Positions 28,549 through 37,599 of a DNA stretch of 64,000 nt are shown piece after piece. The notes below the pieces were generated by a model. The model had not been told where the DNA came from. It was given only the letters and a program-made list of their open reading frames with translations, and made no database searches. Within the stretch, counting starts at the first letter, position 1. Every line of letters begins with the position of its first letter. The stretch covers positions 2,790,001 through 2,854,000 of the forward strand of contig CAVYWD010000002.1 in NCBI GenBank assembly GCA_963772225.1. Reading direction: 5' to 3'. This DNA comes from CAVYWD01 sp963772225 (GTDB lineage Bacteria > Myxococcota > Myxococcia > Myxococcales > UBA5297). A program made the position numbers and the translations under genes.

Positions 28549-31491
28549 TCATTGCTGGCATTGCACGGTGTAGGACGCCTCGATGTGCGCGCCGGGACCG
28601 GGCACCGAGCCGGGGTCGAAGTGGATGGCGTTGGCCGCCGGGTCGTAGGTCCAGCCGGAGGCGTCGGCGCCGTTCACCTTCACCGTCACGCCGCGCGCGT
28701 CCGGATGCGACGACAGCGCAAAGGACGTCTGAGGCGCCGCCGCCGATTGCGCGAGGCGGACGAGTGGAGGCGCGTAGTCGGCGTTGCATACGTTGTAGAG
28801 CTCTCCGCCGGTCTGCTCGGTGAAAGCGACGAGGCGGGGGCTCGGGAACGCCTCCTCCGTCGCGCACGCGTCCGCCGCGCCGGGGGCGATGGCCAGGACG
28901 CGGAGGCGGTCCGGCTGCTGCGCGCCTTTGAGCGCCTTGAAGAAGGTAGCGTAGCCGGCGACGTCGGCGGTGGTGCGGTCGTCGCCGTCGGTCACGATGA
29001 CCAGCCCGAGCGCCGCCGCGTCCCTGAAGAAGCCCAGGTTCCCGTCGTCAGGTTGAGCCGTGCGGGGGTCGTCGGCCGAGTCCACCAGCGGGGACGAGAG
29101 CGCGCGGCGCGCCGCCTCCAGCGGTTGCTCCAAGTAGTGGCAGAGCCCGACCTGGACATGGTCGGCGAGCCGCGCGGGCAGAATCAGGCGTGGTCATGTC
29201 GAGGATGCGCGGCGACGAGCCGTCGACCGGAAAGAGGCGCCCGGCCTCGCCGCCCTGGACGCCGCCGGGGCAGTCGCCGCCCGGGACGGGGTCGATGCCG
29301 GTGGAGGTCACGCCGATGTGCACGTCGCGGTGCGAACCGCGAAGGGCGTCGACGAACGCCGGGATGGCGGCGCTCAGCCTCGGCTGCTCCTCGACCATGC
29401 TCCCTGAGTTGTCCACCACCATGAGGACGTCGAGCTGCGCGGGCGCCTGCTGGATGAATTCGTCGGCAATCAATCCAGTGCGCCAGCTCTCGCCGAGCAG
29501 CGGCAGCAGGAGCGGTCGCTCGAGCTCCGCGATGGTCACGAAGAGCGGGGCGATGGTCTGCCCCAAGACCTGGGCGCGGTAGCGGACCGAGAGCTCCAGG
29601 GAGCCGCCGGGCGGCACGCTCGCCGGCAAGGGCGGCGAGGTGGCGACCTCGAAGTCGTCGGCGGTCCCCACCCCGATGGTCGCGTCCCGCACACCGTGAC
29701 GGCCGCCGCGCACGCATTCTTCACCGTGAAGGTCTTGAGCGGGACCCCGCAGTCGCCGCGCAGGTAGCCCCAGTCCAGGAAGCGCGGATCGAGCTCGACG
29801 CACGAGGGCAGGGCGCTGCCCAGGAGCGGGAGGTGGCGCAGCGGCGCCGCGGGGTCGGCCACGGTGAAGCTGACCTCGCCCCGGAAGTCGCCGACCGTCT
29901 GGCTCTCGAACGAGACCTCGCGGACCAGGCCCTCGCCGGGGAGCAGCTCGATGCCCGGCGGCGGCGTCCCGACGAGCGCGAAGCGGCCCCCTCCGTCGTC
30001 GGTCATGGTCAGGTCCTTGATGGCGCACACGTCGGTCCCGACGTTGACCACCTTGAATCCGAGCACCGCGCCGAGCCCGGGCGGCACGTCGCCGAAGGTG
30101 ATCTGCGGAGGGTGGACCTCCACATGGCATGGGAGCGCTGCGTGCGCGGACCCGGTGAGCATCACCCGGAGCACGGGGCTCACGGCGTCGTTCGACTCGA
30201 CGGCGACGACGCCCTGGAAGCTGCCGGGCGCCGTGGGGGCGAAGAGGATGGGCACGTCGACGTACCCACCCGGCGGAAGAGCGAGCGGCAGCGCCGGCGC
30301 CGCCGCGGTGAAGCTCGGGTCGCCCTGGACGAGGATCTGCTGGATCTGCAGGCTGTCGGGACCGCCTCCGTTGTTCTGGATGCGGACGTTCACCGGCGTC
30401 TTGCTCCCGACGGTGTGCGAGCCGAAGTCGATGGCGGTGGGCGACAGGCCAATCTCCGGGTCGCCGCCAGCGCCGTTGAGCGAGACCTTCCTCACCGGCC
30501 ACCGCCGGCTGTCGGAGTCGAGCTCGATGAAGCTCTGGGCGGTTCCCAGGTGCAGGGCCTGCAGGCTCGCCGTGACCTGGAGCGCCTGGCCGGGGCCCAG
30601 GACGGTGGGCGGGATGCTCGGGGAGACCGCGTATCCGGGGTCGCTCCCGGCGGCGAGCCCGAAGAACGTGATCGCGACCGGCAGGTCGCTCACGTTGGTC
30701 GCCGTGAGAGGGCGCGGCGCGGAGTGCCGCTCGACGTCGAAGGAGCCGAAGCTCAAGGACGGCGGGGTGAAGACGATGGCCGAGTCCAGGCCCACGCCGG
30801 TCAGCGCCACGGGCTGCGGCGGGCACCCTTCGCAGAGGGCCACATTCAGGGTTCCGGCGAGCGGTCCGATGCGGGTCGGGGAGAACGAGACCTGGACCTG
30901 CGCGCTCCCGCCGGCGTCGATGGGCGTCGGGCCCCCGGCGGCGAACTGGTCGCCGTCGGGGCCTTGCGGAGCGAGGTCCACGGAGACCGGGAGGACGGAG
31001 TCGTTGACCAGGTCGAGGGGCAGCGCGCGCGTCGACTGCAGCTCGATGCGCCCGAAGTCCAGGGCGGACGCCGTGAGGTGCGCCTGGGCGATGATGGCGC
31101 TCCCGGCGAGGCTCACGCGCAGCTCGGGGGTGTTCACCGAGTCGGAGGCGATGACCAGCACCGCGTCGCTCGCGCCCACCTGCGAGGGGTGGAACACGAG
31201 CGGGAGCGGCACGGACTCCGCCAGGGCGAGCCGGCTCTTGGCGAGCGAGCCGATCGAGTATTCCGAAGCGCCGGCGCCTTCCAGGCGCAGCCCCGTCACC
31301 GAGAGTGGCGACAGCCCGCCATTGGTGAGCCTGAGCGCGGCGGGGACTTGCCAGTGGACGCCGACCAGGCCGAAGTCCTTCGCCGACGGCGTCACCTGAG
31401 GAGTGCCGTCCGTCGCTTGCATCCGAGTGCCGCTGGAGCAACCTGCGGCGAGGGCCGCACCGAGCAGCCAGCCCATTGACTTCACGGCCAT
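28549..31491 (-). CDS. Hydin-like repeat (choice-of-anchor D) lipoprotein with C-terminal VWA domain, two frameshifts
   Basis: About 980 residues. The signal peptide ends at LAAGCSSG (lipobox). Five or more ASPM-SPD-2-Hydin immunoglobulin-like repeats follow, each with the DFGxxxVG / PLxLTNxG / VxxxPxxxG pattern (for example DFGLVGVHWQVPAALRLTN and DFGSHTVGSKTPVNVRIQN). The C-terminal third is a von Willebrand A domain with MIDAS DNSGSM and VIVTDGDDRTT. Frame breaks near 29695 and 29190 split it; the halves join as TFTVKNACAAAVTV, then DATIGVGTADDFE, and as DMTTP, then LILPARLADHVQVG. It is a surface or outer-membrane adhesive or structural lipoprotein by architecture. ATG 31491 starts the signal peptide. 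Confidence 0.85.
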
Positions 31492-31620
31492 CCCCCCCTG
31501 AGCGCTCGCCGTCGGCACGCCTTTCCCGGCGGTGCGGCGAGTGGCGCCCCACAGCGCTCGCCCACTCGAGCGCGCGACCGGATTCCAAGCTAGGGCCGGC
31601 TGGCCCGCCTTGCAAAAGGC

Positions 31621-31676
31621 CCTCACCCCCCCGACCCCCTCCCCGCTCGCGGGGAGGGGGAGAAGGGGGAGAGGTC
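31621..31676. repeat. G+C-rich hairpin repeat of the CCTCACCCCC...GGGGGAGAGG type, copy 1
   Basis: CCCCTCCCCGCTCGCGGGGAGG forms a near-perfect hairpin (stem about 9 bp, flanked by C-rich and G-rich strands). A related copy lies at 37450-37510. This class of intergenic hairpin is common in G+C-rich proteobacteria. Here it abuts the truncated 5' end of an SDR gene remnant. Confidence 0.7.
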
Positions 31677-31686
31677 GATATCCTCA

Positions 31687-32146
31687 GTGTCGAACGCCGG
31701 TGTCGCCGAGGCGGCGGAGTTGGAAGCGCTCGACGCCGCGCTGTTCAATCGGACGCTGGCGGTGAATCTGCGCGCGTTATTCTTGCTTACCCAGGCGCTC
31801 CTGCCCGCGATGCGCCGGCGGCGCTTTGGCCGGCTCCTCTACGTCTCTTCCACGGCTGCGCAGGTGGGCGGCGTCGTCGGTCCGCACTACGCCGCGTCCA
31901 AGGCGGGGCTCGAAGGGCTCGCGAACGCGTGCGCCGTGCGGCTCGCGGGCGAGGGCATCGCCGCGAACGTCGTCGCGCCGGCGTTGGTCGAGACCGAGAT
32001 GATCGCCTCGAACCCGAGCGCCGCCTGCATCCCCGTGAACCGCTCCGTCGGCCGGAGGAAGTCGCGCAGGTCGCGGTCGCGCTCACTCCAATGCGTAGGT
32101 GACGGGCCAGACCGTGCAGGGGAACGGAGGCGTCTACTTCACCTGA
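31687..32146 (+). pseudogene. Short-chain dehydrogenase/reductase (FabG-like), 5'-truncated and frameshifted remnant
   Basis: The fragment starts in the middle of the fold (SNAGVAEAAELEALDAALFN), then AVNLRALFLLTQALLP, LLYVSSTAAQVGG, the catalytic YAASK, and ANVVAPALVETEMI. The N-terminal 80 residues with the GxxxGxG cofactor site are missing and are replaced upstream by the hairpin repeat. Near 32040 the frame shifts (EEVAQVAVALT in another frame). An in-frame TAG at about 32098 interrupts NA-VTGQTVQGNGGVYFT before the natural TGA 32144-32146. Three independent lesions argue that this is a true pseudogene. Confidence 0.75.
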
Positions 32147-32173
32147 CCCAAAGGCCCGCGGTCGGCATGGGCT

Positions 32174-33280
32174 TCAGGCTCCTTTCGCGAGGCGCTGCGC
32201 GAGCCAGGAGCGAACCGCGCGCTCGGCGGGGAGCGAGAGGGCTTTGGCCGCGCCCCATCCGAGGAGCCAGGAGAGAATCAGCGCCGGCGCGTACCAAAGA
32301 AAGCCCCACTCCGACCCCAGAGCGCTCGATTTGAATGCGCGGACGACCGGCCAGACGACAAACATGTGAGTCAAATAGATTTCGTAGCTGAGCCGGCCGC
32401 ACGAGCGCAGAAATCCGGTGCCGGGCAGGGGCCGATACTGGCCCGCGGCCGCCTTCCAATGAAACGCGACGGCGAGGGCCGCGGTCGAAGCCGTCAGCAC
32501 GAGGAGCGACCCGTTTCCGAGAAACGGCCAAAGCCTGTCTTCGAAGAAGAGCACCGCGCCGACGCCCAGGGCTCCGACCGCGACGAGCGCCGAAACCAGT
32601 CGCGGCCGCTCCGGTCGCACCCTCGCGGCGACCAGGGCGCCCAAGACTCCCGCGGCGATTCCGGCCATTCCCGGCAGGTAGGCTTTCTCTTGCCAGATCC
32701 CGTTGCCCGCGAGGGCCGCGCGCGTCGCCGGCAAAGACACGGCCAAGGCGGCCATGGCGGCGGCGAGGGCGAGGTCGCGCCGCAGCAGCAGGCAGACCCA
32801 AGGAAACGCGAGGTAGAAAACCTCCTCGATGGAGAGGGACCACAAGATGTCCCAATTGCCGGGCAAATACCCCGTGTGCCCCTCGTACCAGTTCAGGTGC
32901 AGCGTCAGCGCCGAAAAGGCGGCTCGCCCCAAGGTCTGCCTCGGCCCCTGAATGATGAAATCCCTCGCGCCCGCGAGGTGAAGAACGCTGAGGAGCCCCA
33001 CCAGAATAAGCAAATTGGGCAGAATGCGCGCCGCGCGCCGAACGTAAAAAGCGCGAGTGTCGATAGCGCCCAAACTCCCCCAGCGCGAGAGGTTGTTGGT
33101 GGTGATGAGAAAGCCCGAGATGACGAAGAAGATGAAGACGGCCTCGGAGCCGTTATAAACAAGGGCGTCGAGGAACCACTTCGGCAGGTATCTCGCCAGC
33201 ACCCCGTTCTTCAATGGAATGCGAAGCCCCACGTGGTGCATGACGACGAGCGCGATGGACAGGCCCCGCAGAAGAATCAA
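32174..33280 (-). CDS. Membrane acyltransferase, OafA/YrhL (Acyltransferase 3) family
   Basis: About 368 residues with ten hydrophobic helices. The N-terminal LRGLSIALVVMHHVGL carries the RG..H signature of acyltransferase 3. FVISGFLIT, YVRRAARILPNLL and DILWSLSIEEVFYLAFP with the Glu are typical. These enzymes acetylate or acylate sugars of surface polysaccharides. The start is uncertain: the first usable codon is TTG 33280, but in-frame sequence upstream reads RPRFEIQG, the usual N-terminus, without a start codon. A one-base indel would connect it to ATG at about 33336. It converges on the SDR remnant. Confidence 0.85.
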   Translation of the reverse strand: MILLRGLSIALVVMHHVGLRIPLKNGVLARYLPKWFLDALVYNGSEAVFIFFVISGFLITTNNLSRWGSLGAIDTRAFYVRRAARILPNLLILVGLLSVLHLAGARDFIIQGPRQTLGRAAFSALTLHLNWYEGHTGYLPGNWDILWSLSIEEVFYLAFPWVCLLLRRDLALAAAMAALAVSLPATRAALAGNGIWQEKAYLPGMAGIAAGVLGALVAARVRPERPRLVSALVAVGALGVGAVLFFEDRLWPFLGNGSLLVLTASTAALAVAFHWKAAAGQYRPLPGTGFLRSCGRLSYEIYLTHMFVVWPVVRAFKSSALGSEWGFLWYAPALILSWLLGWGAAKALSLPAERAVRSWLAQRLAKGA

Positions 33281-33770
33281 TCCCTGGATTTCGAAGCGCG
33301 GACGCTTCGGATGCCCCGGTCGGCGGGGCGGCGCATTGGGAAGCCTGAATTCGATTCAAGCGCGTTCCTCGGCGGGTGGGGTGAGGGGCGGAGGGTAGAC
33401 CGGTGGGCCCTGGCGTTCAACGAGCCGCTTCGCGGGCGTGACCTCGGCGCGCCCAGGGAGCGTCCCTGCGTTCCAGGCGACCGGCAACCGGCGACCGGCG
33501 AGCGCGTGGACGACGGTCGAGGGCTCGTCGACCCACGGGGTCGCCGGGCCCCAAAGCGCCGTTGAATTCGCGGGGAGGGTCCGTCGTCTCCTCAGTGTGC
33601 CCGCGAGCGGCTCTGGAGAAATGGGTGAAGCACCTCGCAACACCTCGCTCTCCCGAGGGTTTTGCGTTAGGCAGTGGTCAGTGTCACCGGCTCTCGAACG
33701 AGGCGTCGATAACCGCGCTGCGGGTCGCGGGTAGCACTACAATAGAAGAGGGCCGACTGAGGAGTGCGTC
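33281..33770. other. 490-base region without a supported gene
   Basis: It holds the presumed 5' part of the acyltransferase gene (33281 to about 33336, minus strand) and the promoter of the secreted protein at 33771. A TACAAT box at 33738-33743 lies 27 bases before that start; no matching -35 box was found. A 96-codon minus-strand frame (33356-33643) contains WGPATPWVDEPSTVVHALAG, which looks somewhat protein-like, but it has no ribosome site and no family that I recognise. Confidence 0.5.
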
Positions 33771-34469
33771 ATGAAGCATCTGCTGAAGCTCCTGATCGCG
33801 ATGATGGCGATCGCTCCTGTTTCAACCTGGGCTCAAGAGGCGACTCTCGAGCCTTCCGATTCGGCAGGTGATACCCAGGTGGCGCCTCCGAGCGAGCCAC
33901 CGGCTGCTCCGCCCGCCCAGCCCGCGCCCGAGCAGGTGCCGGCGCCGCCGGCCAGCGCCGAGCAGACGGACGCCCAACCTGCCGCGCCTCCCCCGGGCGT
34001 TCCGTCGGGACAATGGGCCTACACCGGCCAATACGGCTGGGTTTGGATGCCGTACGCGCAGAACTACACGTACGTCCCGGACAGCGGCGACCCGTATATG
34101 TACGTCTACTACCCCAGCTACGGCTGGACCTGGGTTACTGCGCCGTGGATCTTCGGCTGGGGCCCGTCGCCTTATTGGGGCGCCTGGGGTGTCCACCACT
34201 TCGCCTGGTACTCGCGGCCATGGTTCAGGGGCGGCCGAATCGACCGCGGCTACCACGGCTACGGCGGCTGGGCAGGGGGGCATCCGCAAGCTCGGGTGTA
34301 CGCCGGGAACTCGGTCGGGATTCACTCGGGCGGCGCCCATTTCGGCGGCGCGGTTCACCCCTCGGCGCCCGTCGGGCACCCGGGTGGCGGCTGGGGCGGC
34401 CACGGCGGGAGTGGGGGCGGCGGCGGCGGGCACAGCGGCGGCGGGGGCCATGGCGGCGGCCATCGCTAA
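33771..34469 (+). CDS. Secreted Pro-rich, Trp/Tyr-rich protein with Gly/His tail
   Basis: 232 residues in four zones: a signal peptide (MKHLLKLLIAMMAIAPVSTWA), a Pro/Ala/Gln-rich stretch (residues 30-80), an aromatic zone and a Gly/His-rich tail. The aromatic zone has two repeats of the form GQWAYTGQYGWVWMP and YYPSYGWTWVTAPWIFGWGP. I know similar YGWxWxxxPW proteins as uncharacterised secreted proteins in Myxococcota and other soil bacteria. The composition suggests an envelope-associated or surface-coating protein; the His-rich tail may bind metal. ATG 33771 follows GAGGAG about 6 bases upstream. A strong hairpin terminator follows at 34509. Confidence 0.8.
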   Translation: MKHLLKLLIAMMAIAPVSTWAQEATLEPSDSAGDTQVAPPSEPPAAPPAQPAPEQVPAPPASAEQTDAQPAAPPPGVPSGQWAYTGQYGWVWMPYAQNYTYVPDSGDPYMYVYYPSYGWTWVTAPWIFGWGPSPYWGAWGVHHFAWYSRPWFRGGRIDRGYHGYGGWAGGHPQARVYAGNSVGIHSGGAHFGGAVHPSAPVGHPGGGWGGHGGSGGGGGGHSGGGGHGGGHR

Positions 34470-34508
34470 CCTGGGCGGTCGCTTTTCTATCCAGTGCAAG
34501 GGCTCGAC

Positions 34509-34538
34509 GGGCCTCTTCGGCGAAAGCCGGAGGGGCCC
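34509..34538. terminator. Hairpin terminator between convergent genes (13-bp stem, GAAA loop)
   Basis: GGGCCTCTTCGGC (34509-34521), loop GAAA, GCCGGAGGGGCCC (34526-34538). The stem is continuous if two G-U pairs are allowed. It lies 40 bases after the stop of the secreted protein and before the converging LTxxQ lipoprotein. There is no clear T tract, as is common in G+C-rich bacteria. Confidence 0.6.
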
Positions 34539-34614
34539 GCGTGCTTGTGCCGCTTCGAGCGTAGGCGTCGGATCCGGGGTCTTGTTGATGCGGTCCGACG
34601 AGGGGCCGGGGGGT

Positions 34615-34671
34615 TGACCCGAAGCCCGAAGCCCCAGCAGCTTTCGTTGGTTTCGGTTGGCCGGGTCAGGG
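34615..34671 (+). repeat. Dispersed intergenic repeat, copy 3 of 3 (partial)
   Basis: The 3' half matches the copies at 16960-17073 and 2221-2364, ending GTTGGTTTCGG, then GGCCGGGTCAGGG. Its last bases include the stop codon of the LTxxQ lipoprotein gene on the other strand (TCA at 34666), so the element has become the end of that gene. Confidence 0.5.
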
Positions 34672-35412
34672 CGAGTCGGAGATCGGGGCGTCGGGCGGGC
34701 GCGCGCTGTCGTGCTGCCGCCGGGCGGGGCGGTTGGTGCCTTCGCTGTCGCCTTCGTGCGCCGCCGCCCGCCGCGCCTTCACGGCTTCTCGCCACTCGAA
34801 GAGCTGCTCTCGGTACTGCTCGGCGACCTCTCGGGCGCGGGTGCGCTGCGCATCGGTGAGGAGCGACTCCGCCTCGCCATAAATCCGCGCATCGTTCTCG
34901 TCCATCTTCTCCTGGACGGAATTTCGCTTGGACGCCGCGGCGTCGCTCGAGCTCGGTCGCCGGCCGCCCATTCCTCCTCGGCCGCCCCCGCCGCCGGCTG
35001 CCCCCATTCCTCGCCCGCGCCCCATCCCGCCGCCAGAGCCATAGCTGCCGGGCAGAGGATCCCCTGAGGCGTCGCGGCCGGACCCAGAGTCCCTCTCGCG
35101 GGGCGCGGCTTTGGCGCCCGCCTGGCCGGACTGCTGCGAGCCTTCGGGCCGGAGCTCGGCGTTCATCTCCTGCTGCTTGTCCTCGAGAGCGTTGAGCTCT
35201 CGCGCCTGGTCCTCGGTCAACCCGAGCTCGTCGCGATGCGCCAACACCGCCGCGACCGACGAGCGATACTCCGGCCGCGGCGGGAGCGGCGCAGGAGGAG
35301 GCGGCGGCGCGTGCGCGCAGCCCAAAGGCCCCGCGAACGCGAGGGAGGCCGCGAGCGTGAGCGGCCCGGTCGCGGTGCTCCGAAGGGCTCGGAAGAGGGA
35401 GCTCAGAGTCAT
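34666..35412 (-). CDS. Spy/CpxP-like (LTxxQ) lipoprotein
   Basis: 248 residues. The signal peptide ends at the lipobox GPLGC, followed by a Pro-rich spacer. A helical region with LGLTEDQARELNALEDKQQE (LTxxQ motif) and a second helix pair near the C-terminus (AESLLTDAQRTRAREVAEQY) frame a Gly/Arg-rich insertion of about 50 residues. Spy/CpxP relatives are periplasmic chaperones or metal and envelope-stress sensors. The Gly-rich insert is unusual for the family. ATG 35412 follows AAGGAG. It diverges from the TonB-like gene with a perfect palindrome between them, hinting at shared control. Confidence 0.75.
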   Translation of the reverse strand: MTLSSLFRALRSTATGPLTLAASLAFAGPLGCAHAPPPPPAPLPPRPEYRSSVAAVLAHRDELGLTEDQARELNALEDKQQEMNAELRPEGSQQSGQAGAKAAPRERDSGSGRDASGDPLPGSYGSGGGMGRGRGMGAAGGGGGRGGMGGRRPSSSDAAASKRNSVQEKMDENDARIYGEAESLLTDAQRTRAREVAEQYREQLFEWREAVKARRAAAHEGDSEGTNRPARRQHDSARPPDAPISDSP

Positions 35413-35501
35413 GGTGCTCCTTGGCGCAGGCGGACGTCCGGGTGAGTTCCCTGAGTCGCCGCGAGCCATCGCTCGCAGCTGGGCAGTCCCCCGAACGGCG
35501 C

Positions 35502-35515
35502 AGAAGTTAACTTCT
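35502..35515. promoter_or_regulatory. Perfect 14-bp palindrome AGAAGTTAACTTCT, candidate operator
   Basis: Sits about midway in the 200-base divergent region between the LTxxQ lipoprotein gene and the TonB-like gene. It is the only A+T-rich palindrome nearby. A dimeric regulator or a promoter element here is inferred from symmetry and position. Confidence 0.4.
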
Positions 35516-35612
35516 CGGGCCGCCGAGCGCTGTCGACCTCGCCCGTTCGGTGCCAGGGGCGAAGGCTGGACGCAGGGTCGCCCGTGGGTTATCACCCCCT
35601 CGAGGTCTTTCG

Positions 35613-36797
35613 GTGGCAGGTTCAAAGAGAAACCGAGCACGCGCCCGCTGGGCCGCTGCGGCACTCCTGGCGTTGGCAGGGCACGCGGTCCTCCTGCTGG
35701 CTCTGTCGCGGAGCGGAGCTCTGCGCGCGTTTCGCGAGCAGAAGCGGCCGGCCGCAACCAAGGTGAACCCGGTCAGCCTTCGCAGCCTTCCCAAGGCGGC
35801 GTGGGCGGAGCACCGCAAGGTGCGAGCGGGCGCCGCCCCCGCGGTGCGCGCGCCCACGACTTCGCCGCCTTCCATCGAGAGGCCGCCGCCCCCGGCCGCG
35901 GGCCGCGTCGTCGACGTGGCCCAGGGCAATGGCCAGAAGCCGGCCGACGACGCCAAGTTCCTCGCCGAGTCGAACAACCGAGTCGAGAAGGAGACGGTGT
36001 CGCGCCACCGAACGCTCGACTACAAGACGGCGCGGCCGCAGCCCACCGCTCCCAAGCCCCCGTCCGCCTCCGAGGCCGTCGCGAAGAGCGACGCTCCCAA
36101 GGGCAACGGCGGCAAAGGCCAGGACGACGCTCCCGCGCGGGAGGCCCAGAAGAAGGTCGAGACCGAGACCCCGAGCCCTGAGCCGTCTCAGGCGTTGGCC
36201 CTTCGCCTCGACGGGATCGGCGGGCCCTACTCGTGGCTCCAGAGGGCGCTGCGCGCGGGTCGCTCGGAGGAGCGCCGCAGCGAGAGCGGGCGCGACGAGG
36301 TGCAGGGCTCGCAGGGCCGCGCAGGCGCCTCGGAGCTCTCGCTCGCGCCGTCCGCGGCGGTTCTCGACCGGATCGCCGGCGCCCCGGCCTCGGACCTAAG
36401 CTCCCGCGATGGCGTGGAAGAGGGCGAGGGCACTTTTCTCAATACGCGCGAGTGGAAGTACGCCTCGTTCTTCAACCGCGTGAAGCAGGGCGTCGGGTCG
36501 CAGTGGCATCCCATCGAGGCCATCCGCTCGGCCGGACAGGGCGGCGTGGCAGACCGCTACACGCTGCTCTCCGTTACCCTAAACGCCCAGGGGCGGGTCG
36601 AGGGCCTGAAGATCGTGCAGTCGAGCGGCAACCGCTCGCTCGACCGCGAGGCCATCGCCGCGTTCGAGCGCGCGCAGCCGTTCAACAACCCTCCGCCGGG
36701 CCTCCTGAGCGACCGCGGGGACCTCGCCTTCAATTTCGGGTTCTACATCGAAGGCGAGCGAGCAGGGCTGAAGCTGTTCCGGCCGATGGCCCGGTAA
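35613..36797 (+). CDS. TonB-family energy transducer protein
   Basis: 394 residues. A short cytoplasmic start is followed by one transmembrane helix (WAAAALLALAGHAVLLLAL, about residues 12-32) and a long Pro/Ala/Lys-rich periplasmic spacer (35-270). The C-terminal TonB domain reads YTLLSVTLNAQGRVEGL, then DREAIAAFERAQPFNNPP. TonB spans the periplasm and transmits proton-motive energy to outer-membrane receptors such as the one at 56198-58822. No ExbB/ExbD genes are adjacent. GTG 35613 has GAGGT about 7 bases upstream, making it a better start than the ATG at 35550. The frame is intact. Confidence 0.87.
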   Translation: MAGSKRNRARARWAAAALLALAGHAVLLLALSRSGALRAFREQKRPAATKVNPVSLRSLPKAAWAEHRKVRAGAAPAVRAPTTSPPSIERPPPPAAGRVVDVAQGNGQKPADDAKFLAESNNRVEKETVSRHRTLDYKTARPQPTAPKPPSASEAVAKSDAPKGNGGKGQDDAPAREAQKKVETETPSPEPSQALALRLDGIGGPYSWLQRALRAGRSEERRSESGRDEVQGSQGRAGASELSLAPSAAVLDRIAGAPASDLSSRDGVEEGEGTFLNTREWKYASFFNRVKQGVGSQWHPIEAIRSAGQGGVADRYTLLSVTLNAQGRVEGLKIVQSSGNRSLDREAIAAFERAQPFNNPPPGLLSDRGDLAFNFGFYIEGERAGLKLFRPMAR

Positions 36798-36998
36798 TTG
36801 GCGGCCGGCACCCCGGCGCCGTCATCGCCCCAGGCAATCCCGGACATCACCGCCGAGTCTCGCAGGGGCCATCGGGCGGCAAGCGCGAGGCCCGTGCGCC
36901 TGCGCGCTCGTCCGCCCCGCGGGTGGGCCCTGCGACCGACGCGCCCAAAGCGTTCCCCCTGACGCCGGCGAACTATGTTCAGGCGCAGGAGGTTGGCC

Positions 36999-37442
36999 AT
37001 GGGGTCGCGGCGGGAGCTCAAGTTCGCGGCGCTCGCGCTGTCCTGGCTCCGGCTGTTCGCCGGCCCGGCGGCTGCTCTCTTTCCATCGTTTGCGCGGCCG
37101 GCGACGGCGGCTCAGGCCGAGAGCCCAGGCGGCGCGCGCGAAGGGCCGCTCCACACGCCGCCAGTGCCGGTGCCTGCGCCCGGCAGCCCTGGGAGCGCGG
37201 CGGTCGGCATCGCACGAGGCACGCTCGCGCAGGCTTCGCCCGACGAGCTCGTCCTCGATGTTCCGGGGCACGCGCCGATGCGGCTCGCCATCGATCCAGC
37301 GGCGCCGTCGCGGCTCGACGGGAGCCCCGTCGCGCCGGGGCAGATCCCCCTGGGCGCCGACGTGGAGGCCCGCTACCGCGTGGAAGGCGAGCGCGTCATC
37401 GCCACTCGGATCGACGCTCGCCGGCCGGGACCTCGGCCATAG
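36999..37442 (+). CDS. Small secreted protein, DUF5666-like beta-barrel
   Basis: 147 residues. A hydrophobic N-terminus (ALALSWLRLFAGPAAALF) is followed by a Pro/Gly-rich linker. The C-terminal part, ARGTLAQASPDELVLDVPG, then RLDGSPVAPGQIPLGADVEARY, has the pattern of small OB-like DUF5666 domains. ATG 36999 follows a strong AGGAGGT, which favours it over the ATG at 36975. The function is unknown. The hairpin repeat at 37450 follows directly and may end its transcript. Confidence 0.65.
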   Translation: MGSRRELKFAALALSWLRLFAGPAAALFPSFARPATAAQAESPGGAREGPLHTPPVPVPAPGSPGSAAVGIARGTLAQASPDELVLDVPGHAPMRLAIDPAAPSRLDGSPVAPGQIPLGADVEARYRVEGERVIATRIDARRPGPRP

Positions 37443-37449
37443 CCAGATT

Positions 37450-37510
37450 CCTCACCCCCCAACCCCCTTCCCGCTCGCGGCCGCTCGCGGGGGCGAAGGG
37501 GAAGAGGTGG
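37450..37510. repeat. G+C-rich hairpin repeat, copy 2
   Basis: CCTCACCCCCCAACCCCCTT opens the element and GGGGCGAAGGGGAAGAGG closes it, with the inner unit CCGCTCGCGG duplicated in tandem. It is related to 31621-31676. It separates the small secreted-protein gene from the transglutaminase operon and could act as a terminator for the former. Confidence 0.65.
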
Positions 37511-37599
37511 TGCTCTTCGCGCCGGAAGCAGCGGAATTTGCACTCGCATCCCGAGGCGATCCGACCCGGTTGGGGCTGCGCTCTCGCCGGATCTTTGCT

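Noticed and set aside
33356..33643. 96-codon minus-strand frame upstream of the acyltransferase
   Set aside because: No ribosome site and no recognisable domain; it could arise by chance in G+C-rich DNA.
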